A DNA stretch of 64,000 bases from NCBI GenBank assembly GCA_002104945.1, contig MCFH01000008.1:62001-126000 (forward strand), given 5' to 3'. The stretch's first letter is position 1, and every line of letters begins with the position of its first letter. Below are positions 1-15,427 of the stretch, piece after piece. The notes beneath the pieces are model-generated. The model was given only the letters and a program-made list of their open reading frames with translations, searched no databases and was not told the DNA's origin. The position numbers were made by a program, and so were the translations under genes. The DNA is from Piromyces finnis (lineage: Eukaryota > Neocallimastigomycota > Neocallimastigomycetes > Neocallimastigales > Neocallimastigaceae).

Positions 1-1448
1 ATTTCCAAAATAATCAAAGAGTTCTTTTCAATTTATATAAAAAAATATTTAAAAATTTTTCGTTGAATAGTTGTGAAATAGAAAGAAATGATAAAAATGA
101 GGGAATATGGAAGTATTCAAATAAATATATATATAAAGAAATCAAAGAAATTATTGAATCAAAGAATACCATTAGTAAATTATCCACTTATATAGGAGAA
201 AGTGAAAAGGAAACATTGAAATATTTAAAATGTTTCATTAATTTTACAAACGAAGGAAAAATTATTCCAAACCAAAATAATGAATTTTGTAAAATTTCAG
301 ATTTATGTAATGATGGTTCATTTGAAAAAGATGAAACAGATAAAACAGATTATTATTTTAATAAAACAAAAAAAAAATTAGTAACAATTCCAAATAAATT
401 AAAAGAAATTTCTAAATTATTAGGTTATGATGTTAAAGAGAATCTTATTCATGGAGAATTTGAAAGACTATGTTTAAGAGATATTTCATATCAAGAAATT
501 TGCACTAAAATTGATAACATGATGAAAGAAGAATATGTTCCCGAAAATTATTTTAATCAAAATTTTAAAAATGCTTGTAGATATCTAATTGAAGATTATT
601 TCGATACTATTGATGAAAAATGTATTGAACAATACTTCCCAAATACATATAAAAACAAGGATAATATTGTATTAAGTGTTCTTTTTAATAAAGAAACAAG
701 AAAACAATTAACAAACTTAAAATCACAATATAGTGAAGAAGAACTTAAAAAATTAAATAGTCCTGAAAAAGCTGAAATTGTAAAAATAGTATTAGAAAAT
801 GAAATTACAATAGAACAAATAAATAAGACAATGTCAGAATCAAAAAGTAGTTTATTCTCTAATTCATCTACTTTTACATTTAGTAATACTAATGGAAATG
901 GTTCCTATTTAATAAATAGTACTTTTGAAAGATGTGTAAATATCAAATTTAGTTCAAGCATTATAAATGACAAAGAATTGAATTCATTTTATACGGATAC
1001 TTTTAAAAATGTTATGAAATATGGTGATGATTTTGATTTTGGAAATCCAATTAATAAAAGAACAGGAAATTGTGGTGAAGCTTACATTTATGAATTACTT
1101 CTTAATTCAAATAAATTCAAAAAAGTAGAATGGAAGATGCTTTCTAAAAGTGTATATAGTGAAGTTTTAGAATATAGAGGAAAACGTTATAATATTGTCA
1201 ATGATGGATCACATTATGATATTTATGTTGAAACTTTTGATGGCAAGAAAATATATATTGAAGTTAAATCAACAACAGGCAGTTTTGGAAATAAAATTCC
1301 ATTCTATATTAGTAAATATCAAATAGATATGATGAGAGAAACACGATCACCAGATCAATATATATTAGCCCTTGTATTTGATGTTATGGGAAGAGAACCA
1401 AAACATTTCTTTATGAAATTAATTGATGATTTAATTGAAAATCATTAA
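1..1448 (+). CDS. NO VEIN-like protein, C-terminal part (DUF3883 domain), 5' end outside window
   Basis: The frame is open from base 3 to the TAA at 1446-1448, so the window shows only the C-terminal ~481 residues of a longer protein. The last ~120 residues carry the DUF3883/NOV C-terminal signature: an invariant-looking GNCGEAYIYELL helix, then SHYDIYVETFDGKKIYIEVK with the nuclease-like spacing D-(x)n-EVKST, and a closing strand ending near FDVMGREPKHFF. In plants and fungi this domain often ends large proteins that begin with a sacsin/HSP90-type ATPase module; that part is not visible here. The preceding ~330 residues are Lys/Asn/Glu-rich and have no domain I recognise. The DUF3883 fold resembles restriction endonucleases (D...ExK), but activity in eukaryotic members is unproven. 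No intron is seen in this segment. The next gene is convergent, on the other strand. Confidence 0.75.
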   Translation, partial: FQNNQRVLFNLYKKIFKNFSLNSCEIERNDKNEGIWKYSNKYIYKEIKEIIESKNTISKLSTYIGESEKETLKYLKCFINFTNEGKIIPNQNNEFCKISDLCNDGSFEKDETDKTDYYFNKTKKKLVTIPNKLKEISKLLGYDVKENLIHGEFERLCLRDISYQEICTKIDNMMKEEYVPENYFNQNFKNACRYLIEDYFDTIDEKCIEQYFPNTYKNKDNIVLSVLFNKETRKQLTNLKSQYSEEELKKLNSPEKAEIVKIVLENEITIEQINKTMSESKSSLFSNSSTFTFSNTNGNGSYLINSTFERCVNIKFSSSIINDKELNSFYTDTFKNVMKYGDDFDFGNPINKRTGNCGEAYIYELLLNSNKFKKVEWKMLSKSVYSEVLEYRGKRYNIVNDGSHYDIYVETFDGKKIYIEVKSTTGSFGNKIPFYISKYQIDMMRETRSPDQYILALVFDVMGREPKHFFMKLIDDLIENH

Positions 1449-2710
<1,262 letters not shown>

Positions 2711-3553
2711 TTAATTACAAGTTCCATAGCGGGATAAGCAACCTTTTCCACAATAGGAACTTCCTTTTCCACATTTTTTATTTTTACCGCAGCATAAACC
2801 ACTACCACAGATAAATACTTTTGTAACACCTACGACATTTACATATTCCATACAATCTTCACCTTTTTCCATTTCTATGACACCATCAACATCACAAATA
2901 TTATTTCCAACATTTGTTTTAAAGGAAAATACACTTGAACATGTACTTATAGTGATTGTCATTTTTAATTTATTATAGTTTAATTGATTTTTACCATCAA
3001 CTAATTTCTTATTTTTATAATAACTAGCCCATTTAGTGAAATTTTCCTCAGCAACGGATGCCGTTACAGGACCAATAAAACCTTTTACATTAACTCTACG
3101 GAAAATATTTAACTTAAAATTTTTATATACACATTGTAAGTATCCATTTACATCAATGCTATAGTTAAAATCCTTATAACCATTTCCTAATTCGTAATAG
3201 TCATTTGGACCAGCGGAAAAAGAATGAATATAACAATTTAAGTTATAGTATTTAAATGGGCCCATAGGATTACCTACAAGAACACAATTTTTTGAACTTA
3301 TACATACAGAATGCTCAGGTGTTCTTACTATATGGTCATCTGGATAAAGATAAGTTACTGTCATTTTATTAGTAGTGATATTTTGATTTTCTATATCAAT
3401 TACTACATCCTCTCTATCTAATTTCATTCCATTTTCACGATAATAACGTTGAATAGGATCTAAATTATCATTAGAAATAACTTCTTTGAGAGTGTAACCA
3501 AATGTTACGGTAATAACATTTATGAATATAAAAAAAATATTAAATTTTTTCAT
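2711..3553 (-). CDS. Secreted protein with C-terminal chitin-binding type 1 (hevein-like) domain
   Basis: Single-exon gene of 280 residues. The N-terminus (MKK then a ~15-residue hydrophobic stretch ending TFG) is a classic signal peptide, so the product should be secreted or wall-bound. Residues ~20-245 form a Tyr/Asn-rich region with several cysteines and no family I recognise. The last ~33 residues are a hevein-like chitin-binding domain with the pattern C-x5-CC-x5-C-x6-C-x3-C-x6-C and the hallmark YCGKGC. Such domains bind chitin oligosaccharides, here presumably in the fungal wall. The usual first cysteine of the 8-Cys hevein frame is not at its normal spacing; the nearest candidate (GEDCMEY) is 17 residues before the next Cys. 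The start is the only in-frame Met giving a signal peptide. Its 5' neighbour is divergent, 2.26 kb away. Confidence 0.8.
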   Translation of the reverse strand: MKKFNIFFIFINVITVTFGYTLKEVISNDNLDPIQRYYRENGMKLDREDVVIDIENQNITTNKMTVTYLYPDDHIVRTPEHSVCISSKNCVLVGNPMGPFKYYNLNCYIHSFSAGPNDYYELGNGYKDFNYSIDVNGYLQCVYKNFKLNIFRRVNVKGFIGPVTASVAEENFTKWASYYKNKKLVDGKNQLNYNKLKMTITISTCSSVFSFKTNVGNNICDVDGVIEMEKGEDCMEYVNVVGVTKVFICGSGLCCGKNKKCGKGSSYCGKGCLSRYGTCN

Positions 3554-5808
3554 TTTTTTTATTCTTTTTATTGTTGTTGTTGTTTTTATTTCTTTTAATT
3601 ATAATTAAATATTTCGTTTTCTTTCTCTATTTATTACTTTTTTTTTTTTTTTAAAAAATACATTCAATATTCCTTTATAATTAATAAATTTTAAGAAAAC
3701 GACTCTTTTTTTTTTTTTTTAAATATTAATCTCTGAGAACTTTTAATCTCTTTTTATATACTTTTTTTTTAAAATTAAAAAAATAATTTATTTTATTTTA
3801 TTTTTATAATATATTAAAATTTATTACTAATATATTATTTAATTATTTTATTCATTCATTTAACTTTTGACCAAAAACCAATAATTAAAAGATTAAATAT
3901 TAATTAAATTTATATTGTTCAAAAACTTATCTTTAAATCTATTTTTCTAATATATAATTTCTATGTACTCATTTTCATTATATACTTTTTTATTAATTAC
4001 TATTTAGTTTTATTATTTGAGTAGAGATTTGAATATTTTTTTCTTTTTTATAATATTTTTTTTTTTAAAAAAAATAAAAAAAATCTAGAGTATTTTAAAT
4101 AGTAAAAAAAAAAAAAAATAAAATGAAAATTCAATTTTTTTTAATTTAAAAAAATAAGAAATTTTTAAAAATTTTTAATTTAAATTTGTATTACAATTGT
4201 AAATTAAAAATTTAAAGTTAATATTTGTGAAACATTAAAATTAATGATCTTTTATTTATTTTTTAATTAAAAAAAGTCAAATTATCATTTTCTGTATTTT
4301 TTTATTTTTTAATTAAAAATAAAGTTTTAATATTAATTTATAATAATATTATCATGTTTTTTTAATTACTATTATCATAAATTTTATTATTTAATTAAAA
4401 AATTTATGAAACTTCATCTTTGTAGGAGATGTGGCAATTTATTATTTGTATCAATAATTAATCCTACAATTTACAAATTAATGTATCGCTTTAATTAAAA
4501 ATATATATTAAATGAGGCTTTATTTATTAATGTAATTATGAGTAGTCTATGAAAAGATGGAACAATAATAATCATTTTATTTATTTTATTTTCGACCTTA
4601 TTATTGTAATATTTTTAAACAATTCAAAGTTTATTTTTTTCCCATTGAGAATTTTTATATTTACAAATAGAGCACACAATTGCTACATCTTTTAATAGAA
4701 TAAAGTTAATAGTCAGTGAAAAGAAAGTACGACAAAAAGTATATTATTGAATTTTTTATTTTTTTTTTTTTTAAATTTAATTAAGAAATTTTCTTTATAG
4801 AGAAGGTAGTACTAAAGCAATAAAAGGATGACTACACAAAATTACTTCAACATCATTTGTGAGAAATAATAATTTTTGAAACTTTTTAATTAGCCGTTTA
4901 AACATAAATTTATAAATTAATATTTATGAAATAAAATAAAATGAAAACTTTTTTTTTTTTCTTAATAATTACATATTTTTCTTTTTTTTATTTTATTTTA
5001 GAAAAGAACCATTAACCAACTTTTTCTTTTTTTTTTTTTTTCATCTTCACTAATAAGAAAATTAAAATTTCTTATCAAACTACCTATTGTATTATTGTAT
5101 TAGTTGCTACATTATTAATACATTATTAATAAATATAATTTATATTTATTTTAATATATGTATAATATAAAAAATAATAAATTAATAAATCAAATCTTTT
5201 ATATTAAAAGTATAATTTATAATATATTTAAAATAAGATTTATTGTGGTACAAAAAAAATTAAAAAAAATTGTTTAAAAACCAAGAAATTTATGGTGATG
5301 AGAATTTTTTATAAAGGACCAAAAGTTAAGTCACAATTTAAAAAAAAAGTAGTTGCTTTTTTCTTTTTTTTTTTTTAGATTCAATAGTTACTACGATTTA
5401 TTTTATACTAAAAAAAGGTTTATATTTATTTTTTCTATTTATTTATATATATCAAATATATCAATTTTTTTTATATTTCTTTATAATTGCTTTTCCTTAT
5501 TTATTTTCAAAAGGTTTAATCTATGATGTATGATGTAATACATTATATGTACAAATTATTGTAAACATAACATTTTTATTAAACGTAGCCTCAATTAAAT
5601 AATATAATGTGGCGTATAATAACTTTAATAAAAAAATATATTAGGAATTTTGTTATTAATTCCTTTATCCATTCCTATAATAATAAAAATAAAAACAATT
5701 TCACATTATAATAATTATAATATTATTAATTTGAATTAGTATTATTGATGGATATTTCTAATTTAAATTTTAAATTGGTGTCGTAATGAATAAAAGAATT
5801 TTAACATA
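3554..5808. other. Divergent intergenic region, 2.26 kb
   Basis: Spacer between the 5' ends of the chitin-binding gene and the BRF-like gene, so it should hold both promoters. It is dominated by T- and A-homopolymers (3640-3730, 4740-4770, 5020-5040). One short reading at 4406-4498 looks like a zinc-ribbon fragment and is discussed as a finding. No other gene is supportable. Confidence 0.65.
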
Positions 5809-8540
<2,732 letters not shown>

Positions 8541-8958
8541 AATTAAACCTTTTTTTTTTTTTTTATACGATTAATTTTTTATTTATTTAATTTTTTATTT
8601 AATTTTTTTTTTTTTTTTTTTTTTTTTTCCCTTTTATTCAGTTGTTTAATAATAGGTATTAAGGGGAAAAAAAAAAAAAAAAAAACGGATATAATAAAAA
8701 ATTAAAATTAAAAAATAATATTAAGGTTTTTTATGTTTTGAATTATATAATAAATAAATAAATAAAACAGAAATAAAAAGTATTTATATTGGTACTGAAA
8801 AGAAAAAAAAAAAAGAATATTTATATATAGGGGAATATAAAATATTAATAATTATATTTATTAAAAAAAAAAAAAAAATTATGAATTCGTAGTTGCAGTT
8901 GTGGTTGAGATGGTACTAAATAATAATTTTTTTTTTTTTTTTTTAATATTATATTAAA
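8541..8958. other. Convergent spacer, 418 bp
   Basis: Lies between the stops of the BRF-like gene and SCC3. It holds T-runs (8551-8566, 8605-8628, 8930-8944) and A-runs (8669-8685, 8862-8878). These resemble bidirectional 3'-end regions; no gene or hairpin terminator is evident. Confidence 0.6.
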
Positions 8959-9923
8959 TTATTTTTTTTGTCTTTTTCTTTGATTAGAACTTTTTGATTT
9001 TCCAATTCTTTTGTTATTTTTATTTTTCTTGGGTTTAGAAGAAGAAGAACGATTAGATCTTAAATTTCTTGAAGAACGGGTTATTCGACGTTCTGGTTCA
9101 CTTTCTTCATCACTATCTTCATTATCAGAATCTTCTTCCTTTTCACTTTCTTCATTTTCTTGTTCCTTTTCTTCTTCTTCTTCTTCTTCTTCTTCACTTT
9201 CCTCTTCACTTTCTTCTGTTAATTCAACAGCTTCTTGTTCCTCCTCCATTTCTTCTTTTTCTTCTTCTACAGATTCTTCTACACCATTATCACTATCATG
9301 ATCTTCTAATTCTAATTCAGATAAATCATCTTCAGTTTCAGAATCACTTTCATAATATTTACTTCTTTTACCACTATTCTTTCTTTTAGATCTTCTTTCT
9401 GGTGTTTTTCTTCTTGGTACAGGACTATTAAGTGTTGAATTTGGCGCAGAAGATTCTTTTATTACATAAAGAAAAAAAAAAAAAAAAATCATTTATACAT
9501 ATATATAAGTAAATAAATATATATTTATAAAATATGTTAATTATTTTTTTATCATTAATAATTATTTAATTTTTTTTTTTTTTTTTTAGTTTTTTGTACC
9601 TCGAGAAACGGTTCTACTATTGGTTCTCCTTCTACCTCCAGAACCACCCTTCTTTTTTATCATCTTTCCTGATTTTAAAACATTAATATATTCGAAATAA
9701 GTACTCCAAAGAGAATTATTTTCTTCTGGTATATAATCTATTTCTTCAAATCTCTTTTGGAAATCTTCAATGCTACATTATATAATAATAGATAGATCGG
9801 TAAAAAGAGAATTTAAAAAATGATTAATAAAAAAAAATTTTTTCTTTTTTTTTTTTTTTTTTTATGATAATATTATACTATAGATATAGATATATATGTC
9901 AAATAAATTTAATAATAAAAACT

Positions 9924-9955
<32 letters not shown>

Positions 9956-12856
9956 GGATATATTACATTTCTTTTTCAATCATATTATTGTATAAATCCT
10001 TTTCATCATTACTTAAAATAAAACTATTATAAGCTTTTGCAATGATACTAAATGAACTCCAAAGAGAAGCACTCTTTATAATAATAGATTCTTTATCATC
10101 TTTTGACATTTCTTTTATATTTTCTGGAAGTAAAGTAAAGAAAATTTGACCACTTTTCTTTAAGAAAATTACTAATGCTTGTAATATAACTTTTCTAATG
10201 GCAGATGATGTTGAAACACTAGACCATGATTTAATAGCATTAAAAATCATTTTAAATAATTTTGTTGGTATACTTTGTCCTTCTTTTGAATATTTAAGGA
10301 ATAAGGAATAGGTCTGCAATTTTTTTTTTTTTTTTTTTTTTCAACAAAAAAAAATTATAATTTTTAATAAAATATGAAAATATTACATTAATTTTATTTA
10401 GTATATAAATAACTTTAAAATTATTATCAAATATATATAGATATTTATATTTATATAAAAATAGTAAACTATATTCCTTCACTTCCTTCCCCTCCCTTTA
10501 TCTATTAATACTTACTTTCATAATTGATTGCTTAGCTAATTCATCCAAGAGTTTATCAATCACAGTTCTAACCTTGATAATAATAGTTGTAGCAGCTTTA
10601 GTAGCTTTTTGAATTTCTTCTTGATTATCACTTGATGTTTTTGTTAACTCGGCTGCATTTTGGGTTTCATTTTCAATCAAGGTTTTTGGATATTTATTTA
10701 AAATTTCTTCCAATATTTTTTGACATGTTACATTCCAATAATTATTAATAATGCTGATTTCATTTTCTATAGGGTTAGATGCTGATACCTCTACGCTTTC
10801 AACAGTATCTGAAGATTCAACATAATAATTTACAAATTCAATCCATTGGAATAGGTTAGAAGCATGCTCTAAACCAATAATACCGGATAAAACCAATTTT
10901 TGAAGTGGAATAATTAAGGATGAAAGGTGATAACCAATAATGGAATAAATCATTAATTTGGAATAATCCTTACGTTGGAGACATTCATCTTCTATAAAAG
11001 ATTCTTGAGCTTTATTTAAGATTACATCAAAAACGGATTCTAAACATTCATTAATAACATTTACCATTTCCTTTTGAATTGAATAGGTTGGAATTTTTAA
11101 ATAGTCTGTAGTAATAACAGAATCAAATTTTCCATTACAAAGTAAATAGATATCGGCTAATTTATGATAAGCAGAATATCTAGATCTCCAGGTCCAGAAT
11201 TTTCTATTATTCTTGTTAAGAATTTTTTGGTTACCAAAAATAAAGTTTTCAATTTTATCCTTTATTAAATCACATTCTTTTTCATATGCATTCTTTTCTT
11301 TTACAGTATTATTAGTTGCTTCACTAGCTTCTTTATCACCTTCAGTTTCTTTATCACCTTCAGTTTTTTTATCACCTTCAGTTTCTTTACTAGCTTCCGT
11401 TTCTTTGTCACCCTCAGTTTCTTTATTATTTTCATCTTTTTCTTTTTCTGATTCATCAATCTCCATTTCTTTATCATCTTCTTTTTCACTTACTTCTTTT
11501 TCCTTTTCCTTGTCTTCATTTTCATCCTCTTCCTCATCTTTCTTTTCATTTTCATTCTCATCTTCTTCTGTGGTTTTTTCTAATTTATTAGTAATACTCT
11601 CTTCTAATTCTTGTTCCCATCCTTTGTTAATTTCTTGAATCTTTAATTTTTCTAATTTAATACCATTCCAGTTGATATCAAGGTATAAACCTGTCATACT
11701 ATTATCAATGATTTCCTGAATAAGATGTTCAATTTCATTAAAACGTTTATCCTTATTTTCATTTTTCACTGGATTATCAATCTCCATACTATCTTTTTTA
11801 TCACCATCAATAGTAATGAAATTTACAGATTCATTATTGATTTCTTCTTCATTATTTTTATTTAGTTTTTTTAATAAAATATTTCTCTTTTTTAATAAAG
11901 TTTCGGAAATAGAAATGGATTGATTAAATGTTTTAGTATAATCTGGTATTAAATCTTTAAATAATTGTAAATCAATTTGTTTTAAGAGACAAACAATTCT
12001 CTTTATACTATAATTTAAGGATTCGAAAAAGGTTAATGCATTTTCTTCTAAATTATCGGCATTTAACATTTCATTGATAGTATCGATAGATAAAGTAATT
12101 TGTTTTAAAAAGATTTCATTTAAAAGTGTAGAAAAATGACGTTTACCAATTTCATTGATATTTACTAAACTACTATTATCATATTGGTCTTGATTTTCAT
12201 TGGAATTTTCATCTTTTAAATTAGAATTACCAATTAAAAATGAATAAATAAAAGCACATTTGTCTAAAATAACAAAATCTTTTGTTTTTGTATATAAGGT
12301 ATTTAAACTTTCAAATAATTCATCAAAGCTCTTATAAATTTTTTAAATAAAAATATATATATATAAATTTTTTTTAATTTTAAAAAAATTAATTTTATAA
12401 TTTAAATAATTAAAAAACTAAATATTTCAAGCTTAATGTATTTACTTACCTTTGGAATACGTAAATCAATATATAATTCAATATTTAAATTTTTTATGAT
12501 ATCTAAAAGTGCATCAGCTTTTCTATTATCGAAATCACTACTATATTTATTAAGAAGAGATGGAAGTATTTTCATTACTTCTCTATTTAAATTTTCAAAT
12601 TCTGTAGCATCCTCTTCTTTATTTTTTTTATTACTAAAATTGTTTTGTGATTTAACTTTATTTATTGTGTTTAATATAGATGCTTTTACAACCCATATCA
12701 AACAAATTTCTTCCTCTTCGGTTAATGATAAATTTCTCTTTTTAATATCTTCTTCTGATAAATCACAAGATAAATATTGTAGTAGAGTGTTATAATCCTT
12801 AAAAATATATTTTATTATATTTTAAATTTTTATTATTATTATTATACATAAAAGAA

Positions 12857-12887
<31 letters not shown>

Positions 12888-15427
12888 TAATTTCTATACT
12901 ATTTTTTATTTTTTCGAGTAAATAGGTAAATATTTTAAAATTTAATTTTATCATTAAAACGATCAATACATACCTTGAAAATATCAGTAGCTTCATATAA
13001 AATATTTATTGCACTTTCGAATGCCTCATATGAAAATTCATTAATTTTTTTTTTCAAGGAATCATTGAACCAATCATCCAATTCATCATAAAAAGAATTC
13101 AATGTTTCATTATTATTCTTATTTAAAGAGACGACCCTATTACAATAATTAATTTCATTTCCTGCTAAAGCACCGTACTTTACAAGTAATTGAATTAATA
13201 TCTTTACTTTTTTCATGCTTTTAAATTTTTGTTTTTGTTTATATTGATTATCATCCTTTTCAGTTTCTTCTTCTTCTTCTTCTTCTTCCTCCTCATTTTC
13301 ATCATCTTTATTCACAATATCATTTAATACGTTTGAACAGACACTCTTAAAAAGATGTTTACATTCTTTACCTTCACTTAAAAAGATTAAAGGAATAATA
13401 TCTTCGTAGTCTTCTTCATCTAATAATCCAAGAGTACCGATTTCACTAATAGTTACAATAGAAAGATTTTGAACCACCTTATTAACTTCTCGTTTTGCCA
13501 TTTCAAATATTCTAGATTTGAAACGCTCAATAAATGACATAAACATTGACATCCATTCCTCACCCAAAGAAAGGATGGTAATAAAACCATGTAAAGCATT
13601 CAATCTTACACGTTCTGACTGTTATACATATAAAAGTAGGTTTCATATGCAATTTTATTATATATATATATATTTTTAATCACGAAAATGTGGATTGAGT
13701 ATCTAGTTCTTTTAAATTTATTAAATACTATAAAAAAAAAAGGTATAATAATAAACTTACTTTATCTGATAAGAACCATCCAATATATCTAGTGTAATTA
13801 TCATTTAAGAAATAAATTGGGTATTCTTTTATCCAAAATCTAATGTTATTAGCACATTCAATTCTTATAATATCTATGGAATCTCTATAACGATGAATAA
13901 ATAATCTATTATACATTAAATATAAAATACAATTATATATGTATTTAATAATTAGAAATAATTAATAAATTAAAAATTTTAGTTGGTAATATTTAGTTAT
14001 TATATATAATAGTAATAATAATAATAAATATTAACAACAACAATAATAATAATAAATATCATGTTTTAACAATGATTATTATTAATATTACTCTAATATT
14101 TATATTAAAATTGACTTACCCCACAAAGAAATCATCAATATGAGAATTAAGACGTTCCTTCTTGGCTTGAAGTTCTTCTATTTTTTTTTCAAGTTGAATT
14201 TCTCTTTGACTTCTATTACGAGTATTAGAACCACTCTTTTTTTTAGCCTGTTCCTTATTAATTTGACGTTCTGCAATTGTTAATTCTGATTGAATAGAAT
14301 TTGCTACCGCACATAATTCTATACCTATGGATAACCCGATTACTGTTGAAGTATGACGGAATGGTCTAAAATTAGAACTACTCATTGAAACAATCCATAC
14401 TTTTAAATTATCAAAAATCCAATTATCATCATTATTCATAATTTCATATTGCATTTCTTTTACCCAATCTCTCCAGAAACGTTTTAACTTGCTAATAAAA
14501 GTATTGATATTTCTCGAATTACCCTTACCAGTAAATTGTTTTTGCTTTGAGATAATTGGGTAATCAGTTAAACCCTAAATTAGATTTTTCATTTAAAAAA
14601 ACGCATTTGATTCAATTTTTAAATTAATTATTTAAAAAAAAAAAAAAGGTAAAAAGTATTAGTTTGTTTAATAAAAAGTAAAAATTATATAATAAAATTT
14701 AAATGTTCTTTAAAATTTATATATGTATATATATATTTACAGCTGCATTATCATTTTGAAGTTCTGTTAAAACCTCGTTAATATCGTCACGTTCTTCAAA
14801 TATATTTGGTGAAATTTTTCCTTGACAACCACATGACTATTTTTTTATAAATAGCATATTAAATTCCAAAAATAAATTTATATTATAAGTATAATAATAA
14901 AATGTAATTTTAAAATGCATAAAAATGCAATTGTGTTCCATGTTTTATAGAAGATAACATTTAAGATTAATATTGGTATCTTTTTTTTTTTTAAAAAAAA
15001 AATAGATTTTCAAATTATAATTTTAAATGAATACAAAATCAAGTATTACCTCTAATATAAAATTAATTAATTCAGCCATCGGTTTGGTATTATCTAAATC
15101 ATTAATTGTTTCTTTCCATTCCTGTATAGCTAATTTTATTGAAACTGAATTTGCTGTTGATTGTTGAAGAATTTCAAAAAAATTATTTACACTATTTTCT
15201 TCTTCATCGTTTTCTACTTCTGTCTTTCTTCTTTTTGAAGAAGTTTTTGATTTTGAATTTGTAGATCCTTTTGAATTTTGTATATGGAATTAAAAGTATT
15301 TTGTGTAGATTAATATTTTTATAAAGATCTTTTAACTTTTGTGAATTTTTTAAAACATATAGAGTAATATTTAAATACCTCCATCATTTGCTTTTGAGGA
15401 CCGAGATTGCCTTGAATGTTTCGGCAT
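8959..15427 (-). CDS. SCC3: Cohesin subunit Scc3 / STAG (stromalin)
   Basis: Eleven exons (15427-15379, 15267-15050, 14836-14741, 14574-14120, 13905-13761, 13618-12974, 12797-12450, 12330-10516, 10313-9967, 9772-9600, 9455-8959) join into 1595 residues; introns are GT-AG. Scc3 is the HEAT-repeat subunit that binds the kleisin and DNA in the ring holding sister chromatids together. Diagnostic segments are SCGCQG in exon 3, the STAG-domain block FRPFRHTSTVIGLSIGIELC in exon 4, and the stromalin conserved domain in exons 5-6 (FIHRYRDSIDIIRIECANNI, YTRYIGWFLSDK, SERVRLNALHGF). The protein is longer than the usual 1150-1250 residues. The excess includes acidic low-complexity inserts: a poly-Glu run in exon 6, repeated GDKETE-type units at ~953-986, and a Glu/Ser then Lys/Arg-rich tail in exon 11 whose basic end may be a nuclear localisation signal. 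Neighbours: convergent with the BRF-like gene, divergent from DRC5. Confidence 0.92.
11325..11430 (-). repeat. In-frame GDKETE-type tandem repeat in SCC3
   Basis: Five to six degenerate 15-18 base units (CTTCAGTTTCTTTATCAC on the + strand) encode K/E/T-rich hexapeptides such as KETEGD and KETEAS. They sit in an acidic loop of the cohesin subunit. Confidence 0.85.
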
